From contig NZ_LT607420.1 of assembly GCF_900095225.1 (NCBI RefSeq), positions 65,392-129,391 of the forward strand: a stretch of 64,000 bases of DNA. The letters run 5' to 3'. Source of the DNA: Pseudomonas sp. UMAB-08. Lineage in GTDB: Bacteria > Pseudomonadota > Gammaproteobacteria > Pseudomonadales > Pseudomonadaceae. Shown piece by piece: positions 9,529-19,340 of this stretch (position 1 is its first letter; every line of letters begins with the position of its first letter). Under the pieces are notes generated by a model, which saw only the letters and a list, made by a program, of their open reading frames with translations, was not told the DNA's origin and made no database searches. A program made the position numbers and the translations under genes.

Positions 9529-10140
9529 ATGTTGCTGATGCTTTATCTAATCGCCATCACTGCTGAGGCCATGACGGGTGCGCTGTCAGCCGGTCGTCGG
9601 GGGATGGACTGGTTTGGCGTGGTGCTGATTGCCTGCGTCACCGCACTGGGCGGCGGTTCGGTCCGCGACGTGTTGTTGGGGCATTACCCTCTGACCTGGG
9701 TCAAGCACCCGGAATACCTGATCCTGACCAGCGTCGCGGCGTTGGTGACCATCTTCATTGCTCCGTTGATGCGCCATCTGCGTTCGTTGTTTCTGGTGCT
9801 GGATGCGGTGGGGTTGGTGGCGTTCACGCTGATCGGCTGCATGACAGCGCTGGAGACCGGGCATGGCATGCTGGTGGCGTCAGTCTGCGGGGTGATTACC
9901 GGGGTATTTGGCGGCATCTTGCGGGACATCTTCTGCAACGACATCCCGTTGATTTTCCGTCGCGAACTCTACGCCAGCGTGTCATTCGTGGCGGCCTGGT
10001 GCTATCTGCTCTGCCAATACCTTGGGTTACCCAATGAGCAGGCGATTCTGATCACCTTGTTTGGCGGCTTTTTGTTGCGGCTGTTAGCTATCCGTTTTCG
10101 CTGGGAAATGCCCAAGTTCGTTTACAACGACGAACCGTAA
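9529..10140 (+). CDS. TRIC cation channel family (UPF0126) membrane protein
   Basis: A 203-residue hydrophobic protein with about seven membrane helices in two similar halves. Each half carries a glycine-rich family motif: TALGGGSVRDVLLG at about residue 40 and ITGVFGGILRDIFC at about 125. Prokaryotic members of this family form trimeric potassium-type channels (family knowledge). The substrate here is not known. It stands alone between orn and the convergent queG. Confidence 0.85.
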   Translation: MLLMLYLIAITAEAMTGALSAGRRGMDWFGVVLIACVTALGGGSVRDVLLGHYPLTWVKHPEYLILTSVAALVTIFIAPLMRHLRSLFLVLDAVGLVAFTLIGCMTALETGHGMLVASVCGVITGVFGGILRDIFCNDIPLIFRRELYASVSFVAAWCYLLCQYLGLPNEQAILITLFGGFLLRLLAIRFRWEMPKFVYNDEP

Positions 10141-10154
10141 ACGCCTGCATCGTT

Positions 10155-11234
10155 TCACCGACCATGCTGCTTCAACGCCCACGCCACATGCTCTCTGACC
10201 AACTCTGACGGGTAATCCCGGCGGGCCTCCAGGGCTTCCAGCACGGGAATGGTCGACGGTGCATTGCCCAGCCCAACCGCCAGATTGCGCAACCAGCGCT
10301 CATAACCGGCGCGGCGCAGGGGCGAGCCTTCGGTGTTGCTGAGGAAGGTTGTTTCATCCCACAGGAACAACTCGGCCAGCCCTGCGTTGTCCAGATTATG
10401 CCGTGGCTGAAAATCACCCTGGCTGGTGGGGCGGGCGAAGCGGTTCCAGGGGCAGACGATCTGGCAGTCATCGCAACCGAACACGCGATTGCCGATCAGC
10501 GGGCGCAGTTCTTCAGGGATTGCCGTCTTGAGTTCGATGGTCAGGTAAGAAATGCAGCGTCGAGCGTCCAGCACGTAAGGGCCGACGAACGCGGCGGTGG
10601 GACAGATGTCCAGGCAGGCCGTGCAGCGTCCACAATGTTCGCTGGTATGGGGCGGGTCGACTGGCAGTGGCAGGTCGACGAACAATTCACTGAGGAAAAA
10701 ATAGCTGCCAGCCTTGCGATTGAGGATCAGGGTGTTTTTGCCGATCCAGCCCAGCCCGGCTTGTTCGGCGATGGCTTTTTCGAGTACCGGCGCACTGTCG
10801 ACGAATGCCCGATAACCAAACGGGCCGATGGCCTGCTGGATACGCTCGGCCAATTGCTGGACGCGTTTGCGGATCAGCTTGTGATAGTCGCGGCCCAGGG
10901 CATAGCGCGAGACGTAGGCTTTTTCCGGCTGGGCCAGACGTTGCGCCATTTCGGTGTCGCCCGGCAGATAGTCCATGCGCAGCGACACCACGCGCAGCGT
11001 CCCCGGCACCAGCTCTTCCGGGTGCGAACGCATGCTCCCGTGGGCGGCCATATAGTCCATCTCGCCGTGATAACCCGCATCGAGCCAGCGTTGCAGATGC
11101 TGTTCATGCTCGGCCAGATCCAGGCCGGCGATCCCGACTTGCTGGAAGCCCAGCTCGCGTCCCCAGTCCTTGATCGATTGGGCAAGGGCGGCCAGGTCGG
11201 CAGTAATTGGCGGATTGGCAATAATAGCGGGCAT
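10155..11234 (-). CDS. queG: Epoxyqueuosine reductase QueG
   Basis: Reduces epoxyqueuosine to queuosine in tRNAs reading NAY codons, using cobalamin and two [4Fe-4S] clusters. The protein has 359 residues from the ATG at 11234 (MPAIIANPPITADL). The open frame continues upstream by 50 codons, but that part would run into the divergent nnr gene. Both cluster motifs are present: CGRCTACLDICPT and FGCDDCQIVCPWN. The C-terminal part is HEAT-like. It is divergent from nnr with a 61-base shared intergenic region. Confidence 0.93.
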   Translation of the reverse strand: MPAIIANPPITADLAALAQSIKDWGRELGFQQVGIAGLDLAEHEQHLQRWLDAGYHGEMDYMAAHGSMRSHPEELVPGTLRVVSLRMDYLPGDTEMAQRLAQPEKAYVSRYALGRDYHKLIRKRVQQLAERIQQAIGPFGYRAFVDSAPVLEKAIAEQAGLGWIGKNTLILNRKAGSYFFLSELFVDLPLPVDPPHTSEHCGRCTACLDICPTAAFVGPYVLDARRCISYLTIELKTAIPEELRPLIGNRVFGCDDCQIVCPWNRFARPTSQGDFQPRHNLDNAGLAELFLWDETTFLSNTEGSPLRRAGYERWLRNLAVGLGNAPSTIPVLEALEARRDYPSELVREHVAWALKQHGR

Positions 11235-11295
11235 GCGAAGAGGAAACCGGAGCGGAGGTGCGTATAATTCTGCCAGACATCGGAGCCTATGACGC

Positions 11296-12786
11296 ATGTT
11301 GCCAACTAAACCCGACGCATTGTACTGCGCAGCCCACGTGCGAGACCTCGACGCGCGCCTGATTGCGGCTGGCACGCCTGGCATTGAATTGATGCAGCGT
11401 GCGGCCCATGCGACGTGGCGAGCGTTGCGGCGGCATTGGTCGGAGGCGCGTGAATTGACCGTGCTGGCAGGGCGTGGGAATAACGCCGGTGACGGTTATC
11501 TGGTCGCGGCGCTGGCCCGGCGAGCGGGCTGGCAGGTCGTGGTGCGGGCGGTGGGTGATCCTGCGCAATTGTCCGGCGACGCCTTGCAGGCGCACGCCGA
11601 GGCGGTGAAGGCGGGCGTCAGCATCGTGCGCTGGTCCGCTGAGCAGGTGCTGAGCGGCATTGTTCTCGATGCGTTGCTCGGGACGGGCCTGAGCGGTGAG
11701 GTGCGAGAGCCTTACCGCAGCGCGATCAATACGATCAATGCCAGCGGTCTGCCTGTCGTCGCAGTCGATATTCCTTCCGGGGTGTGCGCCGACACCGGTA
11801 AAACCCTTGGCGTTGCGGTGCTGGCTCAGCTCACTGTGACCTTTATCGGCCTGAAGCTGGGGTTGTTCACCGGCGATGCCGTGGATCGGGTCGGCGAGTT
11901 GGTCTTCGATGACCTGCAGGCCGATCCGCTGATCGTGGCGCAAACGCCCGTCAGTGCTAAGCGCCTGGATACGTTTAATTTGCCGCGTCTGGCCGCTCGA
12001 CCTGCCTCGGCGAACAAGGGCCTGTTCGGTCGCGTGCTGGTGATTGGCGGTGATCACGGTTTTGGTGGCGCGGCCCTGTTGTCGGCAGAAAGCGCCTTGC
12101 GCAGTGGTGCTGGCATGGTGACGCTCGCGACCCGCCGTGAACATGTGTCGGCCGCGCTGACGCGGGTCCCGGAAGTCATGAGCGCGGGCATCAGCTCCGC
12201 CAATCAGCTGCGCGCCTTGATCGAGCCCGCTGCCGTGCTGGTGGTGGGGCCTGGTTTGGGTCAGGCCAGTTGGGGGCGCAGCCTGTTGTCGGCGGCGGCC
12301 AATGCCCAGCGTCCGCAAGTGTGGGACGCCGATGCGCTGAATGTGTTGGCTGTCGGCGTCGTGACCTTGCCGCCCGATAGCGTGATTACCCCGCATCCGG
12401 GCGAAGCGGCGCGGTTGCTGGGAGTCAGCACTCAGGCGATTCAGGCGGATCGTCCAGCTGCGGCGCAGGCGCTGGCGCAGAAATACAAGACGGTTGTCAT
12501 CCTCAAAGGGGCGGGCAGCCTGATTGCCAGCGTCGATGGGCGGCTGGCGTTGTGTGATCACGGCCATCCGGCGATGGCCACGGCTGGTTTGGGCGATGTG
12601 CTGGCTGGACTGGTCGGGGCGTTGATGGCGCAGAAGCTGCTGGCGTTCGAGGCGGCGTGCCTGGCGGTCTGGTTACACGCCAGCGCGGGCGAGCGTGCAG
12701 GTAAATCGGGCCGGGGGCTGGCGGCCAGTGAAGTCATTCCAGCCATTCGTCAGTTATTAGAGGAACAGTCACCGTGTCTGAACTAA
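11296..12786 (+). CDS. nnr: Bifunctional NAD(P)HX epimerase/dehydratase
   Basis: Repairs hydrated NAD(P)H. The N-terminal YjeF_N epimerase domain (about 1-215, motif GRGNNAGDGYLVAALA) interconverts R- and S-NAD(P)HX. The C-terminal carbohydrate-kinase-like domain (about 230-490) dehydrates S-NAD(P)HX using ADP; it shows GFGGAALLSAESALRSGAG, ITPHPGEAARLLG and MATAGLGDVLAG. The length of 496 residues is usual for the fused form. Its end overlaps the start of tsaE by 13 bases, so the two are translationally linked. Confidence 0.93.
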   Translation: MLPTKPDALYCAAHVRDLDARLIAAGTPGIELMQRAAHATWRALRRHWSEARELTVLAGRGNNAGDGYLVAALARRAGWQVVVRAVGDPAQLSGDALQAHAEAVKAGVSIVRWSAEQVLSGIVLDALLGTGLSGEVREPYRSAINTINASGLPVVAVDIPSGVCADTGKTLGVAVLAQLTVTFIGLKLGLFTGDAVDRVGELVFDDLQADPLIVAQTPVSAKRLDTFNLPRLAARPASANKGLFGRVLVIGGDHGFGGAALLSAESALRSGAGMVTLATRREHVSAALTRVPEVMSAGISSANQLRALIEPAAVLVVGPGLGQASWGRSLLSAAANAQRPQVWDADALNVLAVGVVTLPPDSVITPHPGEAARLLGVSTQAIQADRPAAAQALAQKYKTVVILKGAGSLIASVDGRLALCDHGHPAMATAGLGDVLAGLVGALMAQKLLAFEAACLAVWLHASAGERAGKSGRGLAASEVIPAIRQLLEEQSPCLN

Positions 12787-13244
12787 CGCTGCACCTGGCC
12801 AATGAAGACGCCATGATGAGCTTCGGTTCACGTATCGCTCAGGTTACCGAAGGGCTTGGGATAATCTTTCTCGAAGGCGATCTGGGAGCGGGCAAAACCA
12901 CCCTGTCGCGCGGGATTATCCGGGGCTTTGGGCATGTCGGTGCCGTCAAAAGCCCGACCTTCACCCTGGTCGAACCCTATGAAATCGGACCGGTTCGGGC
13001 CTTTCACTTTGATCTGTACAGGTTGGTCGATCCGGAGGAACTAGAGTACATGGGTATCCGTGATTACTTCGACGGAAGTGCGCTTTGCCTGATCGAGTGG
13101 CCCCAACGTGGTGCGGGCTTTTTGCCAAAGCCCGACCTGACCATTACCATTAGGCCGCATGCGGAAGGTCGATCACTGACTTTGAGCCCGGGAGGCTCGC
13201 GTGGCGAAACCTGGTGTGCCGCTTTGGCTTTGGAATTCAAATAA
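12774..13244 (+). CDS. tsaE: tRNA threonylcarbamoyladenosine biosynthesis ATPase TsaE
   Basis: The ATPase partner of TsaB and TsaD in making t6A37 in tRNAs reading ANN codons. The Walker A motif is GDLGAGKTTLSRGI at residues 36-49, followed by SPTFTLVEPY and a conserved HFDLYRL segment. The start is GTG at 12774, overlapping the end of nnr, with GAGGAA just upstream. The length of 156 residues is normal. The stop is directly adjacent to the next start, so this is the second gene of a tight nnr-tsaE-amiB-mutL-miaA-hfq run. Confidence 0.94.
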   Translation: MSELTLHLANEDAMMSFGSRIAQVTEGLGIIFLEGDLGAGKTTLSRGIIRGFGHVGAVKSPTFTLVEPYEIGPVRAFHFDLYRLVDPEELEYMGIRDYFDGSALCLIEWPQRGAGFLPKPDLTITIRPHAEGRSLTLSPGGSRGETWCAALALEFK

Positions 13245-14672
13245 ATGATGGGGTTAGGTATGCGCATGCGCGCGCTGGTTACTGTTGTAGGTCTGCTGCT
13301 GACGGCGCTGGCTGTTGACGCGTTAGCCGCTACACAGGTACGAAGTGTTCGCTTATGGCGTGCACCGGACAACACTCGGCTGGTTTTCGACTTGTCCGGG
13401 CCGGTCCAGCACAGTGTTTTCACCCTGACATCACCTGATCGTCTGGTTATCGACATCAACGGCGCGACGCTGGCGGCGCCGTTGAAGATTTCTACGGCCA
13501 ATACCCCGATCACCAGCATGCGTTCGGCTCAGCGCACGCCGACCGACTTGCGCGTGGTCATCGACCTGAAAAAGGCTGTAAACCCGAAAAGCTTTATCCT
13601 TGCTCCCAATCAGCAATATGGCAACCGTCTGGTGGTTGATCTGTTCGATCAGGACGCCGAGGTGAACCCGGTCGTGCCCGACACGGCGGCCAACACAGCG
13701 CCTGCTGCGCCCATCAGTCCGGCCAAGCCTGAGATCAGGCTGGTGCCTGTGCCCAATGGCAAGCGCGACATCGTGATTGCCATCGACGCCGGCCATGGTG
13801 GTGAAGACCCTGGCGCTGGCGGTGCACGAGGTCAGAAAGAGAAAGACATCGTGCTGTCCATTGCCAAGGAACTGCAGCGCCAGATCAACGCGGAAAAAGG
13901 CTACCGCGCTGAGCTGACGCGTACTGGCGACTATTTCATTCCGTTGCGCAAACGCACGGAGATCGCTCGCAAGAAGGGCGCCGACCTGTTCGTTTCGATC
14001 CATGCCGATGCCGCGCCGTCCTCAGCCGCGTTCGGTGCTTCGGTATTCGCCCTGTCCGAGCGCGGTGCGACGTCCGAAACCGCGCGCTGGCTGGCCGACA
14101 GTGAAAACCGTTCCGACTTGATTGGTGGCGCTGGCGCCGTAAGCCTCGACGACAAGGACAAGATGCTGGCCGGGGTGCTGCTGGACTTGTCCATGACCGC
14201 CTCGTTGTCTTCCAGCCTCAATGTCGGGCAGAAAGTCCTGAGCAATATTGGGCGCGTTACGTCGCTGCACAAATCCCGGGTCGAGCAGGCCGGGTTTATG
14301 GTGCTCAAATCTCCGGATATCCCATCGATCCTGGTAGAAACCGGCTTCATTTCCAACTCGGAGGAAGCGGCGAAACTCGCGGGCTCATCTCATCAGCAGG
14401 CGTTGGCGCGCTCGATCAGTTCGGGTGTGAAGCAGTTCTTCCAACAGAATCCGCCGCTGGGCACCTATATCGCCTGGCTGCGGGACAGTGGCAAGATCGT
14501 CCAGGGGCCGCGCGACCACACGGTTCGCGCGGGTGAGACGCTGGCCATGATCGCGGTTCGTTACCAGGTCAGCGTGGCGACCCTGCGTAATGCCAACAGC
14601 CTGAGCTCCGACGAGCTCAGAGTGGGGCAGCGGCTGGATATCCCGAGCAATGCGTTGGCAGCTCAGCCATGA
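13245..14672 (+). CDS. amiB: N-acetylmuramoyl-L-alanine amidase AmiB type (AMIN-Amidase_3-LysM)
   Basis: A periplasmic amidase that cleaves the bond between MurNAc and the peptide stem to split daughter cells. A signal peptide covers about residues 1-29 ([23 protein letters not shown] after a short leader). An AMIN septal-targeting domain (about 32-130) follows, then zinc amidase_3 at about 180-400 ([23 protein letters not shown]) and a C-terminal LysM repeat ([17 protein letters not shown]...VGQRLDIPS). The start at 13245 abuts the tsaE stop. ATGs at 13260 and 13266 are equally acceptable and would remove five or seven residues. It overlaps mutL by four bases. Confidence 0.93.
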   Translation: MMGLGMRMRALVTVVGLLLTALAVDALAATQVRSVRLWRAPDNTRLVFDLSGPVQHSVFTLTSPDRLVIDINGATLAAPLKISTANTPITSMRSAQRTPTDLRVVIDLKKAVNPKSFILAPNQQYGNRLVVDLFDQDAEVNPVVPDTAANTAPAAPISPAKPEIRLVPVPNGKRDIVIAIDAGHGGEDPGAGGARGQKEKDIVLSIAKELQRQINAEKGYRAELTRTGDYFIPLRKRTEIARKKGADLFVSIHADAAPSSAAFGASVFALSERGATSETARWLADSENRSDLIGGAGAVSLDDKDKMLAGVLLDLSMTASLSSSLNVGQKVLSNIGRVTSLHKSRVEQAGFMVLKSPDIPSILVETGFISNSEEAAKLAGSSHQQALARSISSGVKQFFQQNPPLGTYIAWLRDSGKIVQGPRDHTVRAGETLAMIAVRYQVSVATLRNANSLSSDELRVGQRLDIPSNALAAQP

Positions 14673-16606
14673 GCGAGTCGGTAGTGGACGGTGTGATCGA
14701 CAGCGTTGAGATCAATAGCCGGGCGCGGATTGAGCTGCTTAGCCCGAGGCTGGCGAACCAGATCGCGGCCGGTGAGGTGGTCGAGCGGCCTGCATCGGTG
14801 ATCAAGGAACTGCTGGAAAACAGCCTCGATTCCGGCGCGAAACGCATCGATATCGATGTCGAACAGGCCGGGATCAAGCTGTTGCGCGTCCGTGATGACG
14901 GCGGCGGTATTTCCTCTGATGATTTGCCGTTGGCGCTCGCACGTCACGCAACCAGTAAAATTCGCGAACTGGAAGACCTTGAACGGGTGATGAGCCTGGG
15001 CTTTCGCGGTGAGGCGCTGGCGTCGATCAGCTCGGTGGCGCGTCTGACCCTGACCTCGCGCACCCGTGATGCCGATCAAGCATGGCAGGTCGAAACCGAA
15101 GGCCGCGACATGGCCTCACGAGTGCAACCCGCCGCGCATCCGGTGGGCACTTCAGTCGAAGTCCGGGATCTGTTCTTCAATACCCCGGCGCGGCGCAAAT
15201 TCCTCAAGGCTGAAAAAACCGAGTTCGATCACCTGCAAGAAGTGATCAAACGTATGGCGCTGGCGCGTTTCGATGTCGCGTTTCATTTGCGGCATAACGG
15301 CAAGACGATCCTCAGCCTGCACGAAGCGAATGATGACAACGCTCGTGCCCGGCGTGTGGCCGCTATCTGCGGTCCAGGCTTCCTGGAGCAGGCGCTGCCG
15401 ATCGAGGTTGAGCGCAACGGTCTGCATTTGTGGGGCTGGGTCGGTTTGCCGACGTTCTCCCGTAGCCAGGCAGACTTGCAGTATTTCTACGTGAACGGCC
15501 GGGCCGTGCGCGACAAACTGGTCGCCCATGCGGTGCGCCAAGCGTACCGCGACGTACTGTTCAACGGTCGACACCCGACCTTCGTCCTGTTTTTCGAGGT
15601 CGATCCGGCAGTGGTCGACGTTAACGTGCACCCGACCAAACACGAAGTACGCTTCCGTGACGGGCGCATGGTGCACGACTTCCTGTATGGCACGCTGCAC
15701 CGTGCGCTAGGCGATGTCCGGCCGGAAAATCAGCTGGCGGGTACCGCTCCGGTGACTACGCTGATCCGTCCGAGCGGCCCGGATGCGGGTGAGTTCGGCC
15801 CTCAGGGCGAAATGCGCCTGGCTAATAATCTGCTGGAGCAGCCACAGGCCGAACCTTACGTGCGGCCGGCGGGCTCGGGTTCAGGCGCTGGCTATCAATA
15901 CCAGTATTCGCCTCGCACCTCCGCGCCACTGCCGACGGCCGAGGCACAAAGTGCGTATCGCGAGTTCTTCGCGCCGCTGCCTGAAGGCGGTGCGGCACCT
16001 TTGCCGGGCTCACAGGACGACATCCCGCCGCTGGGCTATGCCCTGGCGCAGCTCAAGGGGATTTATATCCTTGCGGAAAATGCCCACGGCCTGGTGCTGG
16101 TGGACATGCACGCCGCCCACGAACGCATCATGTACGAACGCTTGAAAATCGCCATGGCCAGCGAAGGGCTGAGCGGCCAGCCATTGCTGGTCCCGGAATC
16201 CATTGCAGTCAGTCAGCGTGAGGCCGATTGCGCCGAAGAACACGTCGCCTGGTTCCAGCGCCTCGGCTTCGAGCTACAGCGGCTGGGCCCGGAAACCCTG
16301 GCGATTCGGCAGATCCCGGCGTTGCTCAAGCAAGCCGAAGCCAATCGGCTGGTGCATGACGTGTTGGCTGACCTGATGGAATACGGCACCAGTGACCGGA
16401 TTCAGGCGCACCTCAACGAACTGCTGGGGACCATGGCCTGCCATGGCGCGATTCGCGCCAATCGGCGTCTGGCCCTGCCGGAGATGAACGGGTTGCTGCG
16501 CGACATGGAAAACACCGAGCGCAGTGGCCAATGCAACCATGGTCGACCGACCTGGACCCAAATGGGTCTGGATGATCTGGACAAACTTTTCCTGCGTGGT
16601 CGCTGA
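14669..16606 (+). CDS. mutL: DNA mismatch repair protein MutL
   Basis: Couples MutS mismatch recognition to strand incision. The GHKL ATPase N-terminus shows [22 protein letters not shown] and [14 protein letters not shown] variable linker spans about 345-455. In the C-terminal domain [15 protein letters not shown] fits the metal-binding endonuclease motif of MutL proteins from bacteria without MutH; the [11 protein letters not shown] and CNHGRPT segments also match. So this MutL is probably the endonuclease type. It has 645 residues, overlaps amiB by ATGA, and its stop touches the miaA start. Confidence 0.95.
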   Translation: MSESVVDGVIDSVEINSRARIELLSPRLANQIAAGEVVERPASVIKELLENSLDSGAKRIDIDVEQAGIKLLRVRDDGGGISSDDLPLALARHATSKIRELEDLERVMSLGFRGEALASISSVARLTLTSRTRDADQAWQVETEGRDMASRVQPAAHPVGTSVEVRDLFFNTPARRKFLKAEKTEFDHLQEVIKRMALARFDVAFHLRHNGKTILSLHEANDDNARARRVAAICGPGFLEQALPIEVERNGLHLWGWVGLPTFSRSQADLQYFYVNGRAVRDKLVAHAVRQAYRDVLFNGRHPTFVLFFEVDPAVVDVNVHPTKHEVRFRDGRMVHDFLYGTLHRALGDVRPENQLAGTAPVTTLIRPSGPDAGEFGPQGEMRLANNLLEQPQAEPYVRPAGSGSGAGYQYQYSPRTSAPLPTAEAQSAYREFFAPLPEGGAAPLPGSQDDIPPLGYALAQLKGIYILAENAHGLVLVDMHAAHERIMYERLKIAMASEGLSGQPLLVPESIAVSQREADCAEEHVAWFQRLGFELQRLGPETLAIRQIPALLKQAEANRLVHDVLADLMEYGTSDRIQAHLNELLGTMACHGAIRANRRLALPEMNGLLRDMENTERSGQCNHGRPTWTQMGLDDLDKLFLRGR

Positions 16607-17577
16607 TGAGTGCTTTGCCCCCTGCTATCTTCCTCATGGGCCCCACCGCTGCTGGCAAGACCGATCTGGCCATTGAGCTGACCAAGGTTCTGCCCTGCGA
16701 GCTGATCAGCGTCGATTCGGCGTTGGTGTATCGCGGCATGGACATCGGCACCGCCAAACCGTCCAAAGAGCTGTTGGCCGAGTTTCCACATCGCCTGATC
16801 GACATTATTGACCCCGTGCAAAGCTATTCGGCTGCCGAATTTCGCGCCGATGCATTGGCCGCGATGGCCGACATCACTGCGCGCGGCAATATTCCGCTGC
16901 TGGTGGGCGGCACAATGTTGTATTTCAAGGCATTGCAGGAAGGGTTGGCGGATATGCCGCCCGCCGATGCGGGCATTCGTGCGCAGCTTGAAGTCGAGGC
17001 CGCCGCGCTAGGCTGGCAGGGCTTGCACGATCAATTGGCCGAGGTTGATCCGGTGTCGGCGGCGCGAATTCATCCCAATGATCCGCAGCGGCTGATCAGG
17101 GCTCTGGAAGTTTATCGGGTGAGTGGATTGAGCATGACCGCACATCGCGAGCAACAAACTGCGCAAAGTACTGACGCAGCCGCTTCGGGACGTCATCAAT
17201 TGCCCTATACTGTCGCAAACCTGGCCATCGCTCCGGCGGATCGCCACGTACTGCATGACCGTATCGCGCAACGATTTGTACACATGCTGGAACAGGGGTT
17301 CGTTGACGAGGTCCTAGCTCTGCGAGCACGCGGTGACCTGCATGCGGGGTTGTCGTCGATGCGAGCCGTGGGCTATCGCCAAGTCTGGGATCATCTGGAT
17401 GGCAAGCTGACGTGGGACCAGATGCAAGAGCGTGGCGTTATTGCCACGCGCCAGTTGGCCAAACGGCAGTTCACCTGGTTGCGTAGTTGGGCAGATTTGC
17501 AGTGGCTGGACAGTCTGGCTTGCGACAATCTGCCACGTGCCTTGAAATACATGGCATCGGTCTCCATATTGAGCTGA
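16606..17577 (+). CDS. miaA: tRNA dimethylallyltransferase MiaA
   Basis: Transfers a dimethylallyl group to A37 of tRNAs reading UNN codons, the first step toward ms2i6A. The P-loop [14 protein letters not shown] lies at residues 12-25, with [17 protein letters not shown] and [12 protein letters not shown] following. The length of 323 residues is usual. Its start overlaps the last base of mutL. hfq follows after 92 bases, so hfq can be transcribed from within or beyond miaA as in enterics. Confidence 0.95.
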   Translation: MSALPPAIFLMGPTAAGKTDLAIELTKVLPCELISVDSALVYRGMDIGTAKPSKELLAEFPHRLIDIIDPVQSYSAAEFRADALAAMADITARGNIPLLVGGTMLYFKALQEGLADMPPADAGIRAQLEVEAAALGWQGLHDQLAEVDPVSAARIHPNDPQRLIRALEVYRVSGLSMTAHREQQTAQSTDAAASGRHQLPYTVANLAIAPADRHVLHDRIAQRFVHMLEQGFVDEVLALRARGDLHAGLSSMRAVGYRQVWDHLDGKLTWDQMQERGVIATRQLAKRQFTWLRSWADLQWLDSLACDNLPRALKYMASVSILS

Positions 17578-17669
17578 TACCGTGCAATTGCCGTCTATCC
17601 TTGGGGGGTGGCGGCCTAAGTCAATTTGCTTACTATTTTTTTCTATTGATCCTTAAAGGAGTGCGGCAC

Positions 17670-17930
17670 ATGTCAAAAGGGCATTCGCTACAAGACCCTT
17701 ACCTGAATACTTTGCGTAAAGAGAAGGTTGGGGTTTCGATTTATCTGGTTAACGGTATCAAGCTGCAAGGCACGATCGAGTCCTTTGACCAGTTCGTGAT
17801 TTTGCTGAAAAACACCGTCAGCCAAATGGTTTACAAACACGCTATCTCTACCGTTGTACCAGTTCGTCCAATTCGCCTGCCTAGCGCAGCCGAAACGGAG
17901 CTGGGCGACGCTGAGCCAGGTAACGCCTGA
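17670..17930 (+). CDS. hfq: RNA chaperone Hfq
   Basis: A hexameric Sm-like protein that pairs small RNAs with mRNAs and, in Pseudomonas, works with Crc in catabolite repression (family knowledge). The 86-residue protein has Sm1 ([25 protein letters not shown]) and Sm2 ([10 protein letters not shown]) with the KH signature, and a short C-terminal tail typical of Pseudomonas. The ATG at 17670 is preceded by AAGGAG eight bases upstream; longer upstream starts run into miaA. hflX follows after 12 bases. Confidence 0.97.
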   Translation: MSKGHSLQDPYLNTLRKEKVGVSIYLVNGIKLQGTIESFDQFVILLKNTVSQMVYKHAISTVVPVRPIRLPSAAETELGDAEPGNA

Positions 17931-17942
17931 TAGGAGTCTGCT

Positions 17943-19244
17943 TTGTTCTTTGAGCGCCACGGTGGTGGTGAACGGGCTATTCTCGTTCACTTGGATGGTC
18001 AGGACCCTGAGGCGCGTGAAGATCCGCAGGAGTTTCAGGAGCTGGCAAATTCTGCTGGCGCCGAGACCGTCGCGTTTGTCAGCGTGCCGCGTCATCGGCC
18101 AACAGCTAAATACCTGATCGGCAGCGGCAAGGTCGAGGAACTTCGCGATCTGGTCAAAGCCGAGCACGTAGATATCGTGATTTTCAATCACGTCCTCACG
18201 CCTAGCCAAGAGCGCAACCTCGAACGTGTTTTCGAGTGTCGCGTGCTTGATCGCACCGGTTTGATTCTGGATATCTTCGCGCAACGCGCGCGTACTCATG
18301 AAGGCAAGTTGCAGGTCGAACTGGCTCAGCTTGATCACATGAGTACTCGTCTGGTTCGTGGCTGGACCCACCTGGAGCGACAGGGCGGCGGTATCGGCAT
18401 GCGCGGTCCGGGTGAAACCCAGCTGGAAACCGACCGGCGTTTGTTGCGGGTGCGGGTGCGGCAGCTCAAGAGTCGCCTGGAGAAGGTCCGCAGTCAGCGG
18501 GACCAGGCCCGACGTGGTCGCCAGCGTGCCGATATTCCTTCGGTGTCGCTGGTGGGGTATACCAACGCCGGTAAGTCGACGCTGTTCAATGCGATGACCG
18601 ATTCCAATGTGTTTGCCGCAAACCAACTGTTTGCGACCCTCGATCCCACCCTCCGTCGTCTCGAACTCGATGACTTTGGGCCGATCGTGCTGGCTGATAC
18701 GGTAGGTTTCATTCGCCATCTGCCGCACAAACTGGTCGAGGCGTTTCGCTCCACGCTCGAAGAATCGAGCAACTCCGATTTGCTCCTGCACGTTATCGAT
18801 TCTCATGAACCTGAGCGCATGGCGCAGATTGAACAGGTGATGGCGGTGCTGGGCGAGATCGGTGCGGATGGCTTGCCGATCCTCGAGGTGTACAACAAAC
18901 TCGATTTGCTTGAAGGGGTAGAGCCCCAGATTCAGCGCGATGCCGACGGCAAGCCGCAGAGGGTCTGGGTGTCTGCCCGCGATGGTCGAGGGCTGGATCT
19001 GCTTAAACAAGCAGTGGCTGAGCTGCTGGGCGATGATTTATTCGTTGGCACCTTGCGCTTGCCTCAGCGTTTTGCTCGACTGCGTGCTCAGTTCTTCAAG
19101 TTGGGCGCAGTTCAAAGCGAAGAGCATGATGAGGAAGGCGGGAGTCTGTTGGCGGTACGTTTGCCGCGTGTTGAGTTCAATCGCCTGGTGAGTCGCGAAG
19201 GAATGCAGCCGCAGGAATTCATCGAGCAACACACTTTGCAATAA
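17943..19244 (+). CDS. hflX: Ribosome-associated GTPase HflX
   Basis: An Obg-HflX family GTPase that splits stalled 70S ribosomes. The N-terminal HflX domain (about 1-190) includes the conserved loop RGWTHLERQGGGIGMRGPGETQLE. The G domain follows with GYTNAGKSTLFN, DTVGFIRHLP and NKLD. It has 433 residues. The start is the rare codon TTG at 17943, chosen because AGGAG lies just upstream and the sequence FFERHGGGERAILVH is the family N-terminus. It is co-transcribed with hfq and hflKC. Confidence 0.93.
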   Translation: MFFERHGGGERAILVHLDGQDPEAREDPQEFQELANSAGAETVAFVSVPRHRPTAKYLIGSGKVEELRDLVKAEHVDIVIFNHVLTPSQERNLERVFECRVLDRTGLILDIFAQRARTHEGKLQVELAQLDHMSTRLVRGWTHLERQGGGIGMRGPGETQLETDRRLLRVRVRQLKSRLEKVRSQRDQARRGRQRADIPSVSLVGYTNAGKSTLFNAMTDSNVFAANQLFATLDPTLRRLELDDFGPIVLADTVGFIRHLPHKLVEAFRSTLEESSNSDLLLHVIDSHEPERMAQIEQVMAVLGEIGADGLPILEVYNKLDLLEGVEPQIQRDADGKPQRVWVSARDGRGLDLLKQAVAELLGDDLFVGTLRLPQRFARLRAQFFKLGAVQSEEHDEEGGSLLAVRLPRVEFNRLVSREGMQPQEFIEQHTLQ

Positions 19245-19340
19245 AAGCCTGAGAAAGCGGTTGTGCCGCGGACACAGGCATTCTGTAGCATTGGTCGGCG
19301 CGCCGTGGGCGCGTCTTTGCTTTATCAGATGGAGAGCGCT

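Noticed and set aside
11287..12567. Long open frame on the minus strand opposite nnr (426 codons)
   Set aside because: Antisense to a gene with clear enzyme motifs; its residues are Arg/His/Gln-rich, as expected for a GC-rich shadow frame.
17688..19010. 440-codon minus-strand frame opposite hfq and hflX
   Set aside because: Covers two conserved genes and has no motif of its own.
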